NCBI GenBank assembly: GCA_946811185.2
Contig: OX328099.1
Coordinates: 19,619,859-19,683,858, forward strand
Source of the DNA: Hippopus hippopus
Lineage: Eukaryota > Mollusca > Bivalvia > Cardiida > Cardiidae
Length of the DNA: 64,000 nucleotides
Direction of reading: 5' to 3'
Shown: positions 32,870 through 42,276 of the stretch, piece by piece
Position numbering within the stretch: position 1 is the first letter of the stretch
Layout of the letters: every line of letters begins with the position of its first letter
Position numbers and translations under genes: made by a program
Notes under the pieces: generated by a model
Seen by the model: only the letters and a program-made list of their open reading frames with translations
Told to the model about the DNA's origin: nothing
The model's database searches: none

Positions 32870-33640
32870 CAGTAAGTGAATTTTGGACATTCTTTTATTT
32901 CTTTGTCCAGTTTGGCCATAGGCTGTGATTTTCTGTTGGTCTTTTTATAGCCTTTTTTGAGACGTCTTGCTTATATGACCTGACCTTTACAGCTATGACA
33001 CTTGGCATTCTTGTAAAAACAATTCTGACTGTCATGATTAGCTTTACCACCCCTAAACCACTGTGTGAACACTTTATCATGGGCCCTTAGTTTTTGATGC
33101 TTCAATCTCCACCAGTTCCATACTTACAGCCACATCAACTGCCTTTTTCAAAGTCAGTTCTTCTTCTAACAATAACCTTCTCTGAATAACAATGTTCCGT
33201 AACCCTCTGACAAAAAAAATCACTCAACACATCTAAAACTGTCCCAAACTCACATGATTCACTTAGCAACACTGATTCTACCAACTACTGGGTTACAGTT
33301 TCATTTTCACTTAGCATCTTACAATGAAACATAAATCGTTCTGCCATGATGAAAGTTTCGGTTTGCAGGTTATTTTAAATAATGGGTCGAAAGTCTTACC
33401 ATTAACCTTTTGAGGTGCAACAAAATTACAGAGCAGGCTGTAAGTCTTAGATCCACATGGAGATAATAAAAGAATCAGCTGTCATCATCATCGATGCTAT
33501 TCGGTACAGAAAACCACTCTAGAACTTAGATAAGCGTATTCCTCGTTCTCCACCCAACTGTCAATGTACGGTCGAAATTGCTGTATTTTACCCAGCGTTT
33601 CATATTTCAGATTATATTTACCGTATACGGAGGGTATGAA
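32870..33640 (-). pseudogene. Degenerate gypsy-type retrotransposon gag
   Basis: Read on the minus strand, several frames in order give gag-like segments. Near 33615-33560 it reads 'LGKIQQFRPYIDSWVENEE'. Near 33460-33400 there is a stretch with 'CGSKTYSLL' and 'NFVAPQKVNGKTFD'. Around 33210-33120 it reads 'VRGLRNIVIQRRLLLEEELT'. Around 33030-32960 a zinc-knuckle-like CCHC region appears as 'HDSQNCFYKNAKCHSCKG'. The order and motifs fit capsid plus nucleocapsid of Ty3/gypsy elements. At least three frame changes and several stops break it, and no protease or polymerase follows. This is an old, non-functional copy. The family is recognised from memory of gypsy gag patterns. Confidence 0.75.
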
Positions 33641-33654
33641 ATATCCTTGTCGCC

Positions 33655-33725
33655 ACTGTTTTAGGGTCCGAACAACAGCAATAATCAGCATTCGATTTTT
33701 AACTTCATTGATTACAATCGTTATC
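33655..33725 (-). repeat. Possible leader/LTR remnant of the gag relic
   Basis: A ~55 bp segment containing 'AACAGCAATAATCAGCAT' and 'TTTTTAACTTCATTGATTAC' lies just upstream of the gag relic in its own orientation. It is shared with 28773-28835. That suggests a retroelement end sequence, but no LTR boundary can be defined. Confidence 0.35.
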
Positions 33726-34889
33726 TACTTTCGGTTTCCATCCCAGAACGCGTACGCAACTACAATTAATCAAAGTACATTAAATACCTCAACCTGAAGC
33801 GGATCAAACACCTAAAATACTAACATTGATAGCAAAAATTCATGGCTGATTTCCATAAATTCGTCTATCTAAGCGTTTCGCATGCAGTTTTAGATGTTAG
33901 AAAAGTTGTTTGAGGTGTAATGACATAGTTTTGGGTAATTTTCGAATGGTTTTGAGTGTTTTGGGGTGTTTCTTTTACTGATTCATCTGAGGCGTACTTT
34001 ACAAACTAGGTCATGTCAAAGCTGCGGAACAAGACAAATTTTCAAATTTAGAGCAAGTTCTACAACATTAACTCAGAAATTCATTGTTTGTGTAAATGGC
34101 ATACACTGATTTTTAATCCGCATATTATTTGTACATATCAAATGACACAGATGCATCTGTTCATTGATCTATGAGGACCTATTTTTCTTGAAACTGGGGT
34201 GTAATGCGTCATCTTGGGGGAAAAGTCTGTCGGTTGGCATAAGAAGGTGATGATGACGTCATCACCTTCTAAAAATTGATAGTTGTTACCTGGTTTATCT
34301 AGCCCCCTTCATTGACATTTACATTTGCTATATTTTCTATGTATCGTTAATGCTGTTTCTTCTTGCCTAGCTGTTTTGGATGAAAACATTAGGGAATTGG
34401 AATAGTCCTGTCATATGCATCATCTTTGTCATGCTAAAACTTTGACATTTTCTGATCTCTCTATCATTACAGAATGATATTAACCCGTAGGGCACCGAAA
34501 ATAAACTCACTACAAATTCAACCAAAATAATTGTAATACAATGGTTGCTATTGTCTGTAAAATTGCAATATAATGGCTGCTTTTTGTCTGTAGTGTTTCA
34601 GGAAAGCAGACACAGTGTAGATCGAAGGTCAGACTGCATGTTTTGTGCAGTCTGATCTTGATCTACACCGATTGCAAAGGAAACTGTAGTTGTGAAAAGG
34701 GGCTCTAAGGGTTGATATCAAACTTTGGCTCAAGAAGTATGAAAAAGTGGAGAGCCCATGCCAGAAGGGTAGATAACCATCAAATGTTTTTTGCAGTTAT
34801 GCCCCTTTTCTACTTTGAGTTTTCACTTAAAAAGGATACGCACTTGTAAGTGGTGCACTTGTTTTTTTCCAAGTGTTTTGTTGAAAAGT
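33726..34889. other. Gene-free stretch with one palindromic element
   Basis: 34490-34710 is an 'AGATCAGACTGCA' family member (GGTCAGACTGCATGTTTTGT / CAGTCTGATCTTGATC). The rest, including an 'AGGTGATGATGACGTCATCACC' hairpin near 34244, has no gene signal. Confidence 0.5.
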
Positions 34890-35032
34890 TGCTTGTCTAT
34901 GATAGGGTAGAAAACATTGTAGGAAAAAGAGAAAATGCTGGTTACCAGCATTTTCTCCTTTTCCAGCAAGGTTTTCAAAAGGATTTTTTCCTCAGGGTCG
35001 TTAAAACTTTGGATTATGTGATAAAGGGTTAA
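34890..35032 (+). mobile_element. TTAA-MITE, left arm lost
   Basis: GATAGGGTAGAAAACATTGT through core to TGATAAAGGGTTAA. Confidence 0.82.
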
Positions 35033-35282
35033 CCTGGTATGGATAGGTGCAAGATCAGAATTTGAGATAGATCATAATTTCTACAAAGGTTTCCACAGGA
35101 TGTCTGATGTTTCATAATTGGATCAGACAATAGGTCAAGTTTGTATTTGCTGGCGGCACCTTGATTAGTTTCTGGTAATATGAAACAGTTGTCGAACACA
35201 AACAGTGTTAGAGTGTTTCCCTTCTATTGGATAGAAATCACAAGTAAAGTGACTTGCGCTTTGGTGATCAATCTGTCACTGA

Positions 35283-35511
35283 TTAACTCTTTACCAGACG
35301 ACAAAATTTTAGCCTTGTCCAAATTGAAAACACTTGCAGATGACATTTTCAATTTGGCTCAAATGGTCCAGTTTTTCTTTGATACTGTAGAAAACATTGT
35401 GGGAAAAGGAGAAAATGCTGGTAACCAGCATTTTCTCCTTTTCCCACAATGTTTTCAAAAGGCTTCTTTCTCAGGGTCGATAAAAGTCGGCATTGTGCAG
35501 TAAAGGGTTAC
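35283..35511 (+). mobile_element. TTAA-MITE, reference copy
   Basis: This is one of the best preserved members. It starts TTAACTCTTTACCAGACGAC and ends in a GCAGTAAAGGGTTA end. The left arm has TTGTCCAAATTGAAAACACT and a GCAGATGAC motif. The centre, about 35389-35455, is a near-perfect palindrome: GAAAACATTGTGGGAAAAGG, then GAGAAAATGCTGGTAACCAG, then the mirror image. The right arm has TTCTCAGGGTCG. Inverted ends CYCTTTACCA, flanking TTAA and no coding capacity define a MITE. A piggyBac-type origin is inferred from the TTAA target and the CCY-type termini. Two subfamilies differ in the inner left arm: 'CTCAAATGATGCAATTTTTC' type (as here) versus 'CTCAAAAATTGAAATTTG' type. Confidence 0.9.
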
Positions 35512-35621
35512 TGGTAATAAGTTCTTTGTGCTGTGGATCGTTGTTGTTTTTTATTATTGTTTTTGGACTGGACTCTGAAAAGGGTTGTTATGGAGTGTTA
35601 ATCATCACCATAGTGAATTCA

Positions 35622-35757
35622 TCCAATTACCAGTCAACCAAAATTTTAGATTTGACCAAATTCAAAGCATTTGCAGATGACAAATCACATGTGACTAAAA
35701 TGATAAGATTTTTCTATGATGAAGTAGAAAACATAGTGGGAAAAGGGGAAAATGGTT
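35622..35757 (+). mobile_element. TTAA-MITE, right half lost
   Basis: Left arm CCAAATTCAAAGCATTTGCA; stops in the core after GGGAAAAGGGGAAAATGG. Confidence 0.8.
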
Positions 35758-35810
35758 GTATGCAGTTATAGGGAGTTAATCATTGCCATAGCAGTATTAT
35801 CTATTTTAAC

Positions 35811-36036
35811 ACCAACTCTTTACCAAACTACAAAAGTATAGACTATTCCAAACTGTAAGCATTTGCAGACGACCAATTAAAAGTGTTTAAAAAACTGAAA
35901 TTTGTAATTGGATGTGTAGAAAGCATGGGAGAAGGAGAAAATGCTGGTTTCCAGCATTTTCTCCTTTTTCCCCACGTTTCCAAAAGCCTTCTTCCTAAGG
36001 GTAGTTAAAACTCAGGATTGTGTGGTAAAGTGTTAA
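35811..36036 (+). mobile_element. TTAA-MITE, full length, imperfect core
   Basis: Core has GAGAAGGAGAAAATGCTGG against CTCCTTTTTCCCCACG. Ends GTGTTAA. Confidence 0.85.
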
Positions 36037-36363
36037 ATGTTGAAATATCACTGTAAGTTCTGAAATTGCTGTTAATTGATATTTGATTAAGGTGCAATGT
36101 CAACTTCTTTGTGTGATATCTAGAAAACGGTCTGACAAACCTACTGTGATACTTGTGGGACAAATGTTGTGATACTGTGATTGTAGTATGTGAGGAGAAA
36201 GAAATCAAAGTTGTCACACTTTTGATTTGAAAATAGTAAAGATAGAAAAGGCATAATGGAGTATTACTGTGATTGTCCAAGATGTGTTCAGGTACGTTGA
36301 AGTTTTATAAACGAGATGAAATTCTGTTATGGCTCTTTTCATTGGTTTAAAAAAAATATACAT
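36037..36363. other. Gene-free stretch
   Basis: A 91-codon minus frame, rich in Ser, Thr and His, without recognised motif. Not called. Confidence 0.4.
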
Positions 36364-36615
36364 ATGAGCCATGCTCTGGCAAATTGGGGCTAAATGCATC
36401 ACTTCTTTATATTTAGCAAGTCATCAGAAAACAATGGATGCATCCACTTTCTCTAACAACCAACTAAATTATGAGGTAGTATGGTCCTTGGACATGCAGA
36501 AAATTGACTAATAACTAAAACTTTTGACACATGTCAGCCTGTTGGACTGGGCAAGCTGACCTGGTTTGGTACTTTTTGCCAATACATTAAACCCCCTTTT
36601 TAGTTTTCACAGACC
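36364..36615. repeat. 'GAGCCATGCTCTGGC' palindromic element
   Basis: Left end GAGCCATGCTCTGGCAAATT; the centre 'CAGCCTGTTGGACTGGGCAA' is a decayed CAGCCTG/CAGGCTG palindrome; right end near ATTAAACCCCCTTTTTAG. Confidence 0.6.
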
Positions 36616-37149
36616 ATGGCTAATATATAAGGTACAAATAGAAGTACATGTACAGCTCAATTGTTTACATGTATGCAGGCATGTGGGTACATTTCATTGG
36701 AAAAGTAAAATTTCAAAATTGATTTAAAAAAAAAAACAACAAAATTGCCAAAAAACATGATTGTACTTACCGGTAAATGTTTAAAGAAAATCTTCGAACT
36801 TTATCTTTATGGCACATGCTTTTTATAAAGAGTATCTCAAAAAATGCATCTACAGCATTGTACAAAAATTTATTAGGGGGTCTAAAACAACTAGCAATGG
36901 TACAAATTACTGACTTTCGTCCTGGCCGGGCTCCTGTTCGTATCTCCTGCTAATGACCATTTCTTCTTCCATGTGTAACATCCTACTTTTTATAACCATG
37001 TGGTAAAATGGAGAGAAAGCTTGTAATAGATTTATCTTTGATCTACCAATCTGCTATTTTGTGATATGTTAAGACAAGAGTTGTCTTGAAACTGCAATAA
37101 AATAAAGCTTATTATATTGGCTGCCTCTATTAAGCAGGCAACTGGTATC
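36616..37149. other. Gene-free stretch
   Basis: AT-rich; nothing recognised. Confidence 0.45.
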
Positions 37150-37368
37150 AAGCCTGTACCAGACAACAAAATTTTGGATATGTCTCAATTCAAAGCATTT
37201 ACAGACAACAAATTAAATGTGGCTCAAATGATGAAAGTAGGGATCACAAAACATTATGGGAAAAGGAGGAAACGCTGGTTACCAACACTTTCTCCTTTTT
37301 TCACAATTTTTTCCAAAGCTATTTTCCTCAGGGTTGTTAAAACTTGGAATGTGTTGAAAAGTGTTAAA
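37150..37368 (+). mobile_element. TTAA-MITE, ends decayed
   Basis: CAACAAAATTTTGGATATGT, core ACGCTGGTTACCAACACTTT, right end GTTGAAAAGTGTTAA. Confidence 0.82.
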
Positions 37369-37441
37369 AAGCATGCATACTCAGAATTGCTTCAGTAGCA
37401 ATTATTTTGATATGCAGATCTATGTTGAGCAAGAATCTTGA

Positions 37442-37815
37442 TTAAAGGCCCAGTAAAGGCCAAAATATCAAAGCAGGTGTCAAAATATATTTAAATTTAA
37501 ATCATACCATTTAAAAGTATGGAAAATATTGTGGAGATAACAGTCTGTTATTGTGTGGTCGGGCCATATGTTAATCGCTGGCAGACAAAAAGAATTGTAA
37601 AATCAGGCAAAAAGTAAACAGAAGACACAGCTACCTGGCAGGTTTTAACCTAATTTTGAAATTAATTTCTCTGTCAGCGACTAACACTTGGACCGACCGT
37701 ACAATGACAGATTGTCATCTTCACAATAATTTCCATACTATTAAATAGTATGATAAAAATTCAAATGCATTTAAATACCCGCTTTGTTTACATTTGGCCT
37801 TTATTGTTACTTTAA
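37442..37815. mobile_element. ~370-bp quasi-palindromic MITE, 'AAAGGCCCAGTAAAGGCC' family
   Basis: The left end AAAGGCCCAGTAAAGGCCAA mirrors the right end TTGGCCTTTATTGTTACTTT. The arms also match internally: CATACCATTTAAAAGTATGG against ATACTATTAAATAGTATG, and TGTGTGGTCGG against CCGACCGTACA. A close copy lies at 62347, an older one at 60035. Confidence 0.82.
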
Positions 37816-38094
37816 GTGACACAGTTTATATGTCCACTGGTGTTTGCATTGTAGGCTTAGGACTGTATTTCTGGGTCCTTTTTAACTTGTTTGAATTCAA
37901 ATGTGACACAAGTTTTGCAGTTTTTACTTTTTGCTTGTGTTTTTTGCTTGCTGGAAATCTATACAGTATGCACTTGTTGATCTGCTTATATCCAAGTGTT
38001 GCTCCTGCTCAGAACCTGATTTCAGAGATTTTTCCTCTACCCGTACAATATTGTCTCATAAATCAATGTGTAATTACTAATTAGTGAATAGAAT
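37816..38094. other. Gene-free stretch
   Basis: A 96-codon hydrophobic frame starts inside the preceding MITE and is not supported as a gene. Confidence 0.4.
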
Positions 38095-38356
38095 GGAGCC
38101 ATGCCTTATGAAAAGGAGCTTTAATGCATTTGAAAAAAGTATCTGCTCAGGTCAGCCTTCGCAGTGCCCACAGGCTGACCTGGGTCTAATCTTACAGCTA
38201 TTGGTGAGTTTTATGCAAGTCAAACAACCAGTCTACCTCCTGATTCAGTTGGTTGCTAGACAAACTGGATTTTATGGATCCATTATTATATGATGACATT
38301 TCAGGTATGATGCATCACGGAGATCAATTAAACCCCCTTTTGCCAGAGCATGACTC
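38095..38356. mobile_element. Palindromic MITE, 'GAGCCATGC' ends
   Basis: GAGCCATGCCTTATGAAAAG on the left; the reverse complement of the right end is GAGTCATGCTCTGGCAAAAG. The centre is GGTCAGCCTTCGCAGTGCCC and ACAGGCTGACCTGG. Same family at 44597 and, decayed, at 36364, 353 and 20755. Confidence 0.72.
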
Positions 38357-38546
38357 AAATATTACTGGAGGATATAACCATATAAATAATGATGGTGGCC
38401 ATACATCAATATTGTCCATGTTAGACCCGATTATCTGCCTATTATCAGCCATTTTCCAACCAATCTGTTCATGAAATATTAATATCAGGTTATTCTGATA
38501 AGGTTTCACTGGAACTAATCAGGCATTGAATCAGGAAACAATAATG

Positions 38547-38771
38547 TTAAACCCTTTACTAAATTGTCCCGAGTTTTAACAACCCCAGAGAGGAAGACTT
38601 TTTTGAAAACATTGTGATGAAAGGGAGAAAATTCTGGTTACCAGCATTTTCTCCTTTTCCTATGATGGTTTAACTTGACGAACTCTGTCATTTGAGCTAT
38701 TTGTAATTTGTAGTCTGCAAATGCTATCAATTTGGACCAGTCTAAAATTTTGTTGTCTGTTTTAGGGTTAA
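38547..38771 (-). mobile_element. TTAA-MITE, full length
   Basis: Core GAAAATTCTGGTTACCAGCA with one unpaired change; L end TTGTTGTCTGTTTTAGGGTT. Confidence 0.85.
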
Positions 38772-38996
38772 TTGTGTACAAAACTACAAAATTTTAGACT
38801 TTTTCAAGTTGAAAGCATTTGCAAACAACATATCAAATAAAGCTCATATCCGAGGCTTTGTCTTTGATAGGGAAGAAAACATTGTGGAAAAAGGAGAAAA
38901 TGCTGGTAACCAGCATTTTCTGCTAATCCCACTATGTTTTCGAAAGCCTCCTTCATCAGTCTCATCAAGACTCAGGATTGTGTGGTAAAGAGTTAA
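38768..38996 (+). mobile_element. TTAA-MITE, shares TTAA with previous
   Basis: The left end is eroded (TTAATTGTGTACAAAACTAC). The right core half carries changes (TTTTCTGCTAATCCCACTAT). Confidence 0.85.
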
Positions 38997-39018
38997 GTCA
39001 CTAGCGTCCTTAATACAG

Positions 39019-39113
39019 GTGTCATGCTGTTGCAAAAAATTAGCAAAGATGGAAAAATGATAAAGAAAATGTTAGAAGTTGACCCTGATAATAAAAGCAA
39101 TGAACGAATTGTA
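39019..39113 (+). other. Exon-like open segment, doubtful
   Basis: Acceptor-like 'CCTTAATACAG', 31 open codons including 'ISKDGKMIKKMLEVDPDNKS', donor-like 'ATT/GTAAGG'. Its exit phase (0) would fit the dystrobrevin exon at 42191. The residues match no dystrobrevin segment I know, and the pyrimidine tract is poor. Probably chance. Confidence 0.15.
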
Positions 39114-39185
39114 AGGACATCTTGAGTCAAAGAATGATTCTCTGTCAGCATTTTACGTGCTTTTGCGTAAGAAAGCTTTTATATC

Positions 39186-39358
39186 ACTCATTACCAAAGG
39201 AAAAGAAAAATATTAGATTTGTCCAAATTGAAAATGTGACTCAAAAACTTAAATTTGTTTTTGGAAGTGTAGAAAACATGATGGAAATAGAAGAAAGTGC
39301 TTGTTACCATCGTTTTCTTTTCCTGCAATGGTTTCCAAGCGCTTTTTCCACTGGGTCC
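39186..39358 (+). mobile_element. TTAA-MITE, right end lost
   Basis: TTCATTACC-like left end; core GTGCTTGTTACCATCGTTTT. Confidence 0.7.
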
Positions 39359-39585
39359 TTAACTCTTTACCAAATGATAAAATTTTAGACTTGTCCAAAT
39401 TGAAAGCATTTGCACACGACAAAACAAATGTGATTTAATTTTCAATTTTGTTTTGGGAAGGGTAGAAAACATTGTGGGAAAAGGAGAAAAGCTGGTTACC
39501 AGCATTTTCTCCTTTTCCCACAATGTTTTCAAAAGGCTTCTTCCTAGGGGTCGTTAAAACACGGGATTGTTTGGGAAAGGGTTAA
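39359..39585 (+). mobile_element. TTAA-MITE, full length
   Basis: TTAACTCTTTACCAAATGAT; core AAAAGCTGGTTACCAGCATT with one base lost on the left. Confidence 0.9.
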
Positions 39586-39667
39586 AGCACAGCAGTATGT
39601 GGTAAAGGTTAAATCTTCTGGAATTACAGTTACTGCAGAGATTTTTAAAATTCCATGTACAAGATGA

Positions 39668-39805
39668 TTTTCCCACAATGTTTTCTACCTATTTACAGAC
39701 AAACCCATCCTTTGGACCATGTTTTATTTCAGTCGGCAAAATAAATGCAAAGTCATTGTTTCAGTTTGGATGAGCCTGAAATTTTATCATCTGATAATGA
39801 GTGAA
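39668..39805 (-). mobile_element. TTAA-MITE, L half only
   Basis: Starts in the core at TTTTCCCACAATGTTTTC; L arm decayed. Confidence 0.7.
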
Positions 39806-39998
39806 TTATTTACCAGACTTCAAAAGTTCAGACTGGTCAATTAAGAACGTTAGATTTTGTAGATGATAAAATTTAATGTTGCTGAAATGATTGGATTTTT
39901 CTCTGAAAAGATAGAGAAAAAATTGTTGGAAAAAGAGAAATTGCTCATCACCAGCTTTAATTTTCTTTCCCTTCCCATGGTGTTTTCAAAAGCCTTCT
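39804..39998 (+). mobile_element. TTAA-MITE, right end replaced by next copy
   Basis: TTATTTACCAGACTTCAAAA; core TTGCTCATCACCAGCTTTAA. Confidence 0.75.
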
Positions 39999-40231
39999 TA
40001 ACTCTTTACCAAACAACAAAATATTAGACTGATCCAAATTGAAAGCAGTTGCAGACAACAATTTTAATGTGGCTCAAATGGAGAAAATTGTCTTAGAAAG
40101 GGTAGAAAACATTGAGGGAAAAGGAGAAAATGCTGTTTACCAGCATTTTCTCCTTTTCCCACAATGTTTTCTAAAGTTTTCTTCTTCAGGGTCGTTAAAT
40201 TGTGACCCGTAACCTTGTGGTAAAGAGTTAA
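39998..40231 (+). mobile_element. TTAA-MITE, full length, inserted in previous copy's right arm
   Basis: TTAACTCTTTACCAAACAAC starts right after AAAAGCCTTC of the older copy; core AAATGCTGTTTACCAGCATT. Confidence 0.9.
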
Positions 40232-40268
40232 TGGTTATATGAAATAACAGGATTGTTTCGTAAAGTTT

Positions 40269-40497
40269 TTAACCCTTTAATACACAGTCCCAACTTTTAA
40301 CAACTCCGAGAAAGAAGGCTTTTGAAAACATTGTGGGAAAAGGAGAAAATGCAGGTAACCAGCATTTTCTCCTTTTCCCATAATGGTCTTTTCCCTTTCC
40401 AAAACAAATTTTAATGTTTGAACCACATTTATTATGTTGTCTGCAAATGCTTTCAATTTGGACAAGTCTAAAATTTTGTTGTTTGTTATAGAGTTAA
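40269..40497 (-). mobile_element. TTAA-MITE, full length
   Basis: R end TTAACCCTTTAATACACAGT; core AATGCAGGTAACCAGCATTT. Confidence 0.9.
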
Positions 40498-40522
40498 CTT
40501 TTTGTCAAACAATCCTGAGCTG

Positions 40523-40748
40523 TAACTATTTACTACACAATCCCAAGTTTGAATGACTTTAAGAAGGTAGGCTTTTGAAAAAAATGTGGGAAAAGGAGAA
40601 AAAACTGATTACCAGCATTTGCTCACTTTCCCACAATGTTTCACCATTCAAATGCAAGTTTTCAGTTTTTGAGTCACAATAATTTTGTTGTGTGCTAATA
40701 CTTTCATTTTGGACTAGTCAGAACTTTTGTGGTTCAGTAAAGAATAAG
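40523..40748 (-). mobile_element. TTAA-MITE, full length, diverged
   Basis: TTTACTACACAATCCCAAGT; core AAACTGATTACCAGCATTTG. Confidence 0.82.
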
Positions 40749-40933
40749 AAGACTTTTGAGAACGTTGTGGCATGAGGAGAAAAAACTTGTAAACATTATT
40801 TTCTTCTTTTTTCCACTAAATTTTTCTACCCTGTCAAGGACTGATTCAGTCATTTTAGCCACCTTTAAATTTGGTCTGCAAATGCTTCAGTTTAGACAAG
40901 CTAACCAATTTTGTTGTCCGTAAAGACTTAAAA
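40748..40933 (-). mobile_element. TTAA-MITE, R end lost
   Basis: AGACTTTTGAGAACGTTGTG; inner arm 'TCAAGGACTGATTCAGTCAT'. Confidence 0.72.
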
Positions 40934-40990
40934 GTTGAAATATGACAGTGAATGACATCAGTGATCGATACAGTGATGTGAAAATTGGCA

Positions 40991-41216
40991 TTTACTCTTT
41001 GCCAGATGACAAAATTTGAGACTTCAAATTTAAAGCATTTGCAGACGACAAATTCAATTTGGTTCAAATATTGGGATTTGGCTTTTGAAGGGTAGAAAAC
41101 ATTTTTGGAAAAGGGGAAAATGCTGGTGACCAGCATTTTCTCCTTTTCCCATGATGTTTTCCAGAGCCTCTCTCCTCAGGGTTGTTAAAATACGATATTG
41201 TTTGGTAAAGATTTAA
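40991..41216 (+). mobile_element. TTAA-MITE, full length
   Basis: TTTACTCTTTGCCAGATGAC; core ATGCTGGTGACCAGCATTTT; ends AAAGATTTAA. Confidence 0.88.
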
Positions 41217-41458
41217 TTGTCTTCAAAAAAGGAAACAGTGTGACAACAAGGTGTGTAATTAAAAGTGGTTAGGTGACTTTCAGGTCCTGCACTTACCATT
41301 TTGCAAAACATCGTAATTTGAAATTGGATTGGTAATTATTAGATTCAGATTTAAATACAGGAGACTTTTCCAGTTTCGTTTTTCTAAATCTGTAGGCTTA
41401 TATTGACACTTTTAAGCCAATAACATATAAACACAGCTTGCATACTACTTATTCCTTT
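41217..41458. other. Unassigned spacer
   Basis: No repeat or exon recognised. Confidence 0.4.
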
Positions 41459-41670
41459 GGGTTCCTGTGTGGCTCAGTGGTTAAAGAGTAGGACATGTGA
41501 CCTGGAGGCCCCGGGTTTGAGCCTCACTGGATCCACTGGGTTTTTCATGGGAGTGTCCTCAAGCAAGACACTTCAGAGCCCTAGCATAGTAAAAGCGAAA
41601 CCCAGGAAATACATGAATATGTTAGCTGTCGCCATGTTGAAAGCGGCGTAAAACATCATTCAATCAATCA
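41459..41670 (+). mobile_element. tRNA-headed SINE, 'GGGTTTTTCATGGGAGTGTC' subfamily
   Basis: A box TGGCTCAGTGG, B-box-like GGGTTTGAGCCTCA, body GAGTGTCCTCAAGCAAGACA, tail GGCGTAAAACATCATT plus (CAAT)n. Two other copies of this subfamily are at 18115 and 23022. Confidence 0.85.
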
Positions 41671-41675
41671 GCTTA

Positions 41676-41870
41676 TTCCTTACCACACAATTTAAAGAAG
41701 GCTTTTGAAAACATTGTAGAAAAAGGAGAAAATGCTGGATACCAGCATTTTCCTCTTTTCCCACAATTTTTCCTACTCTTTTCAGGACAAATACCAACAT
41801 CTGAGTCACATTTAATTTGTTGTCTGCAAATACTTTCAATTTGGAATTTTTTCATCTGGAAAAGAGTGAA
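41676..41870 (-). mobile_element. TTAA-MITE, R arm shortened
   Basis: ATTCCTTACCACACAATTTA; core ATGCTGGATACCAGCATTTT. Confidence 0.82.
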
Positions 41871-42015
41871 TCCTTTACCAGACAACATTTTGGAATCATC
41901 TGTAATGATAGCATTTGCAGATAACAAATGAAATGTGTTGGAAATGACAGAACCTTTCTATGAAATAGTGGAAAATATATTGGGAAAGAAAGCAAATGCT
42001 AATTGTTAACTGCCG
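41868..42015 (+). mobile_element. TTAA-MITE, right half lost
   Basis: GAATCCTTTACCAGACAACA; ends in GCAAATGCTAATTGTTAAC. Confidence 0.7.
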
Positions 42016-42190
42016 GTTCTCCTACGATAAGCCCATGCACTAGAAAGGTTTCAAAAACATGGATAAAGAGAAGCAATTGCATGTTGCAAGCAATTGCTCC
42101 TCTCCCACATTGTCTTCAGAATGACATAGTGCAGTAATGTAATTACATGTAATTTGCTCCGGAAAAAAAATGTATAATGTATGCTTTCAG

Positions 42191-42276
42191 GCTAGAAGCC
42201 CGGTGGAGTTGAATTTCTCACTGGATGCTCACAGTGCCCAAAGAGAGTTAATTGCACAACTTGAAGCAAAAAATAG
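42191..42276 (+). CDS. Dyb: Dystrobrevin exon 1 of 7 seen: start of coiled coil H1
   Basis: The acceptor is 'ATGCTTTCAG' and the donor 'AG/GTATGT'. The exon enters in phase 0 and leaves after two bases of an Arg codon (AG/G). It encodes '[20 protein letters not shown]' followed by 'IAQLEAKN', matching the stretch just before and into the first dystrophin-binding coiled coil of vertebrate dystrobrevins. Frame and homology run right to the acceptor, so this is an internal exon. The exon that should precede it, encoding the conserved '(D/E)EHxLIxxYxxRL' helix, was not found upstream. Eighty bases before it is a decayed MITE-like hairpin (about 42060-42115). Confidence 0.93.

Noticed and set aside
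35180..35503. Recurrent predicted peptides with '[20 protein letters not shown]' or '[19 protein letters not shown]' in dozens of open frames
   Set aside because: They are the two strands of the MITE palindrome. Stops and frameshifts occur freely in other copies and the frames start in random flanks, so they are not a gene family.
37794..38084. 96-codon hydrophobic frame as a membrane protein
   Set aside because: Starts in a MITE end; composition reflects T-rich DNA; no start context or splice support.
39019..39113. Missing dystrobrevin exon
   Set aside because: Phase would fit but the residues match nothing expected and the acceptor lacks a pyrimidine tract. Listed only as a doubtful segment.
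42170..42190. Start codon for the dystrobrevin reading frame at 42170
   Set aside because: The ATG lies in the intron before a good acceptor; homology begins at the exon border, so it is an accident of frame.
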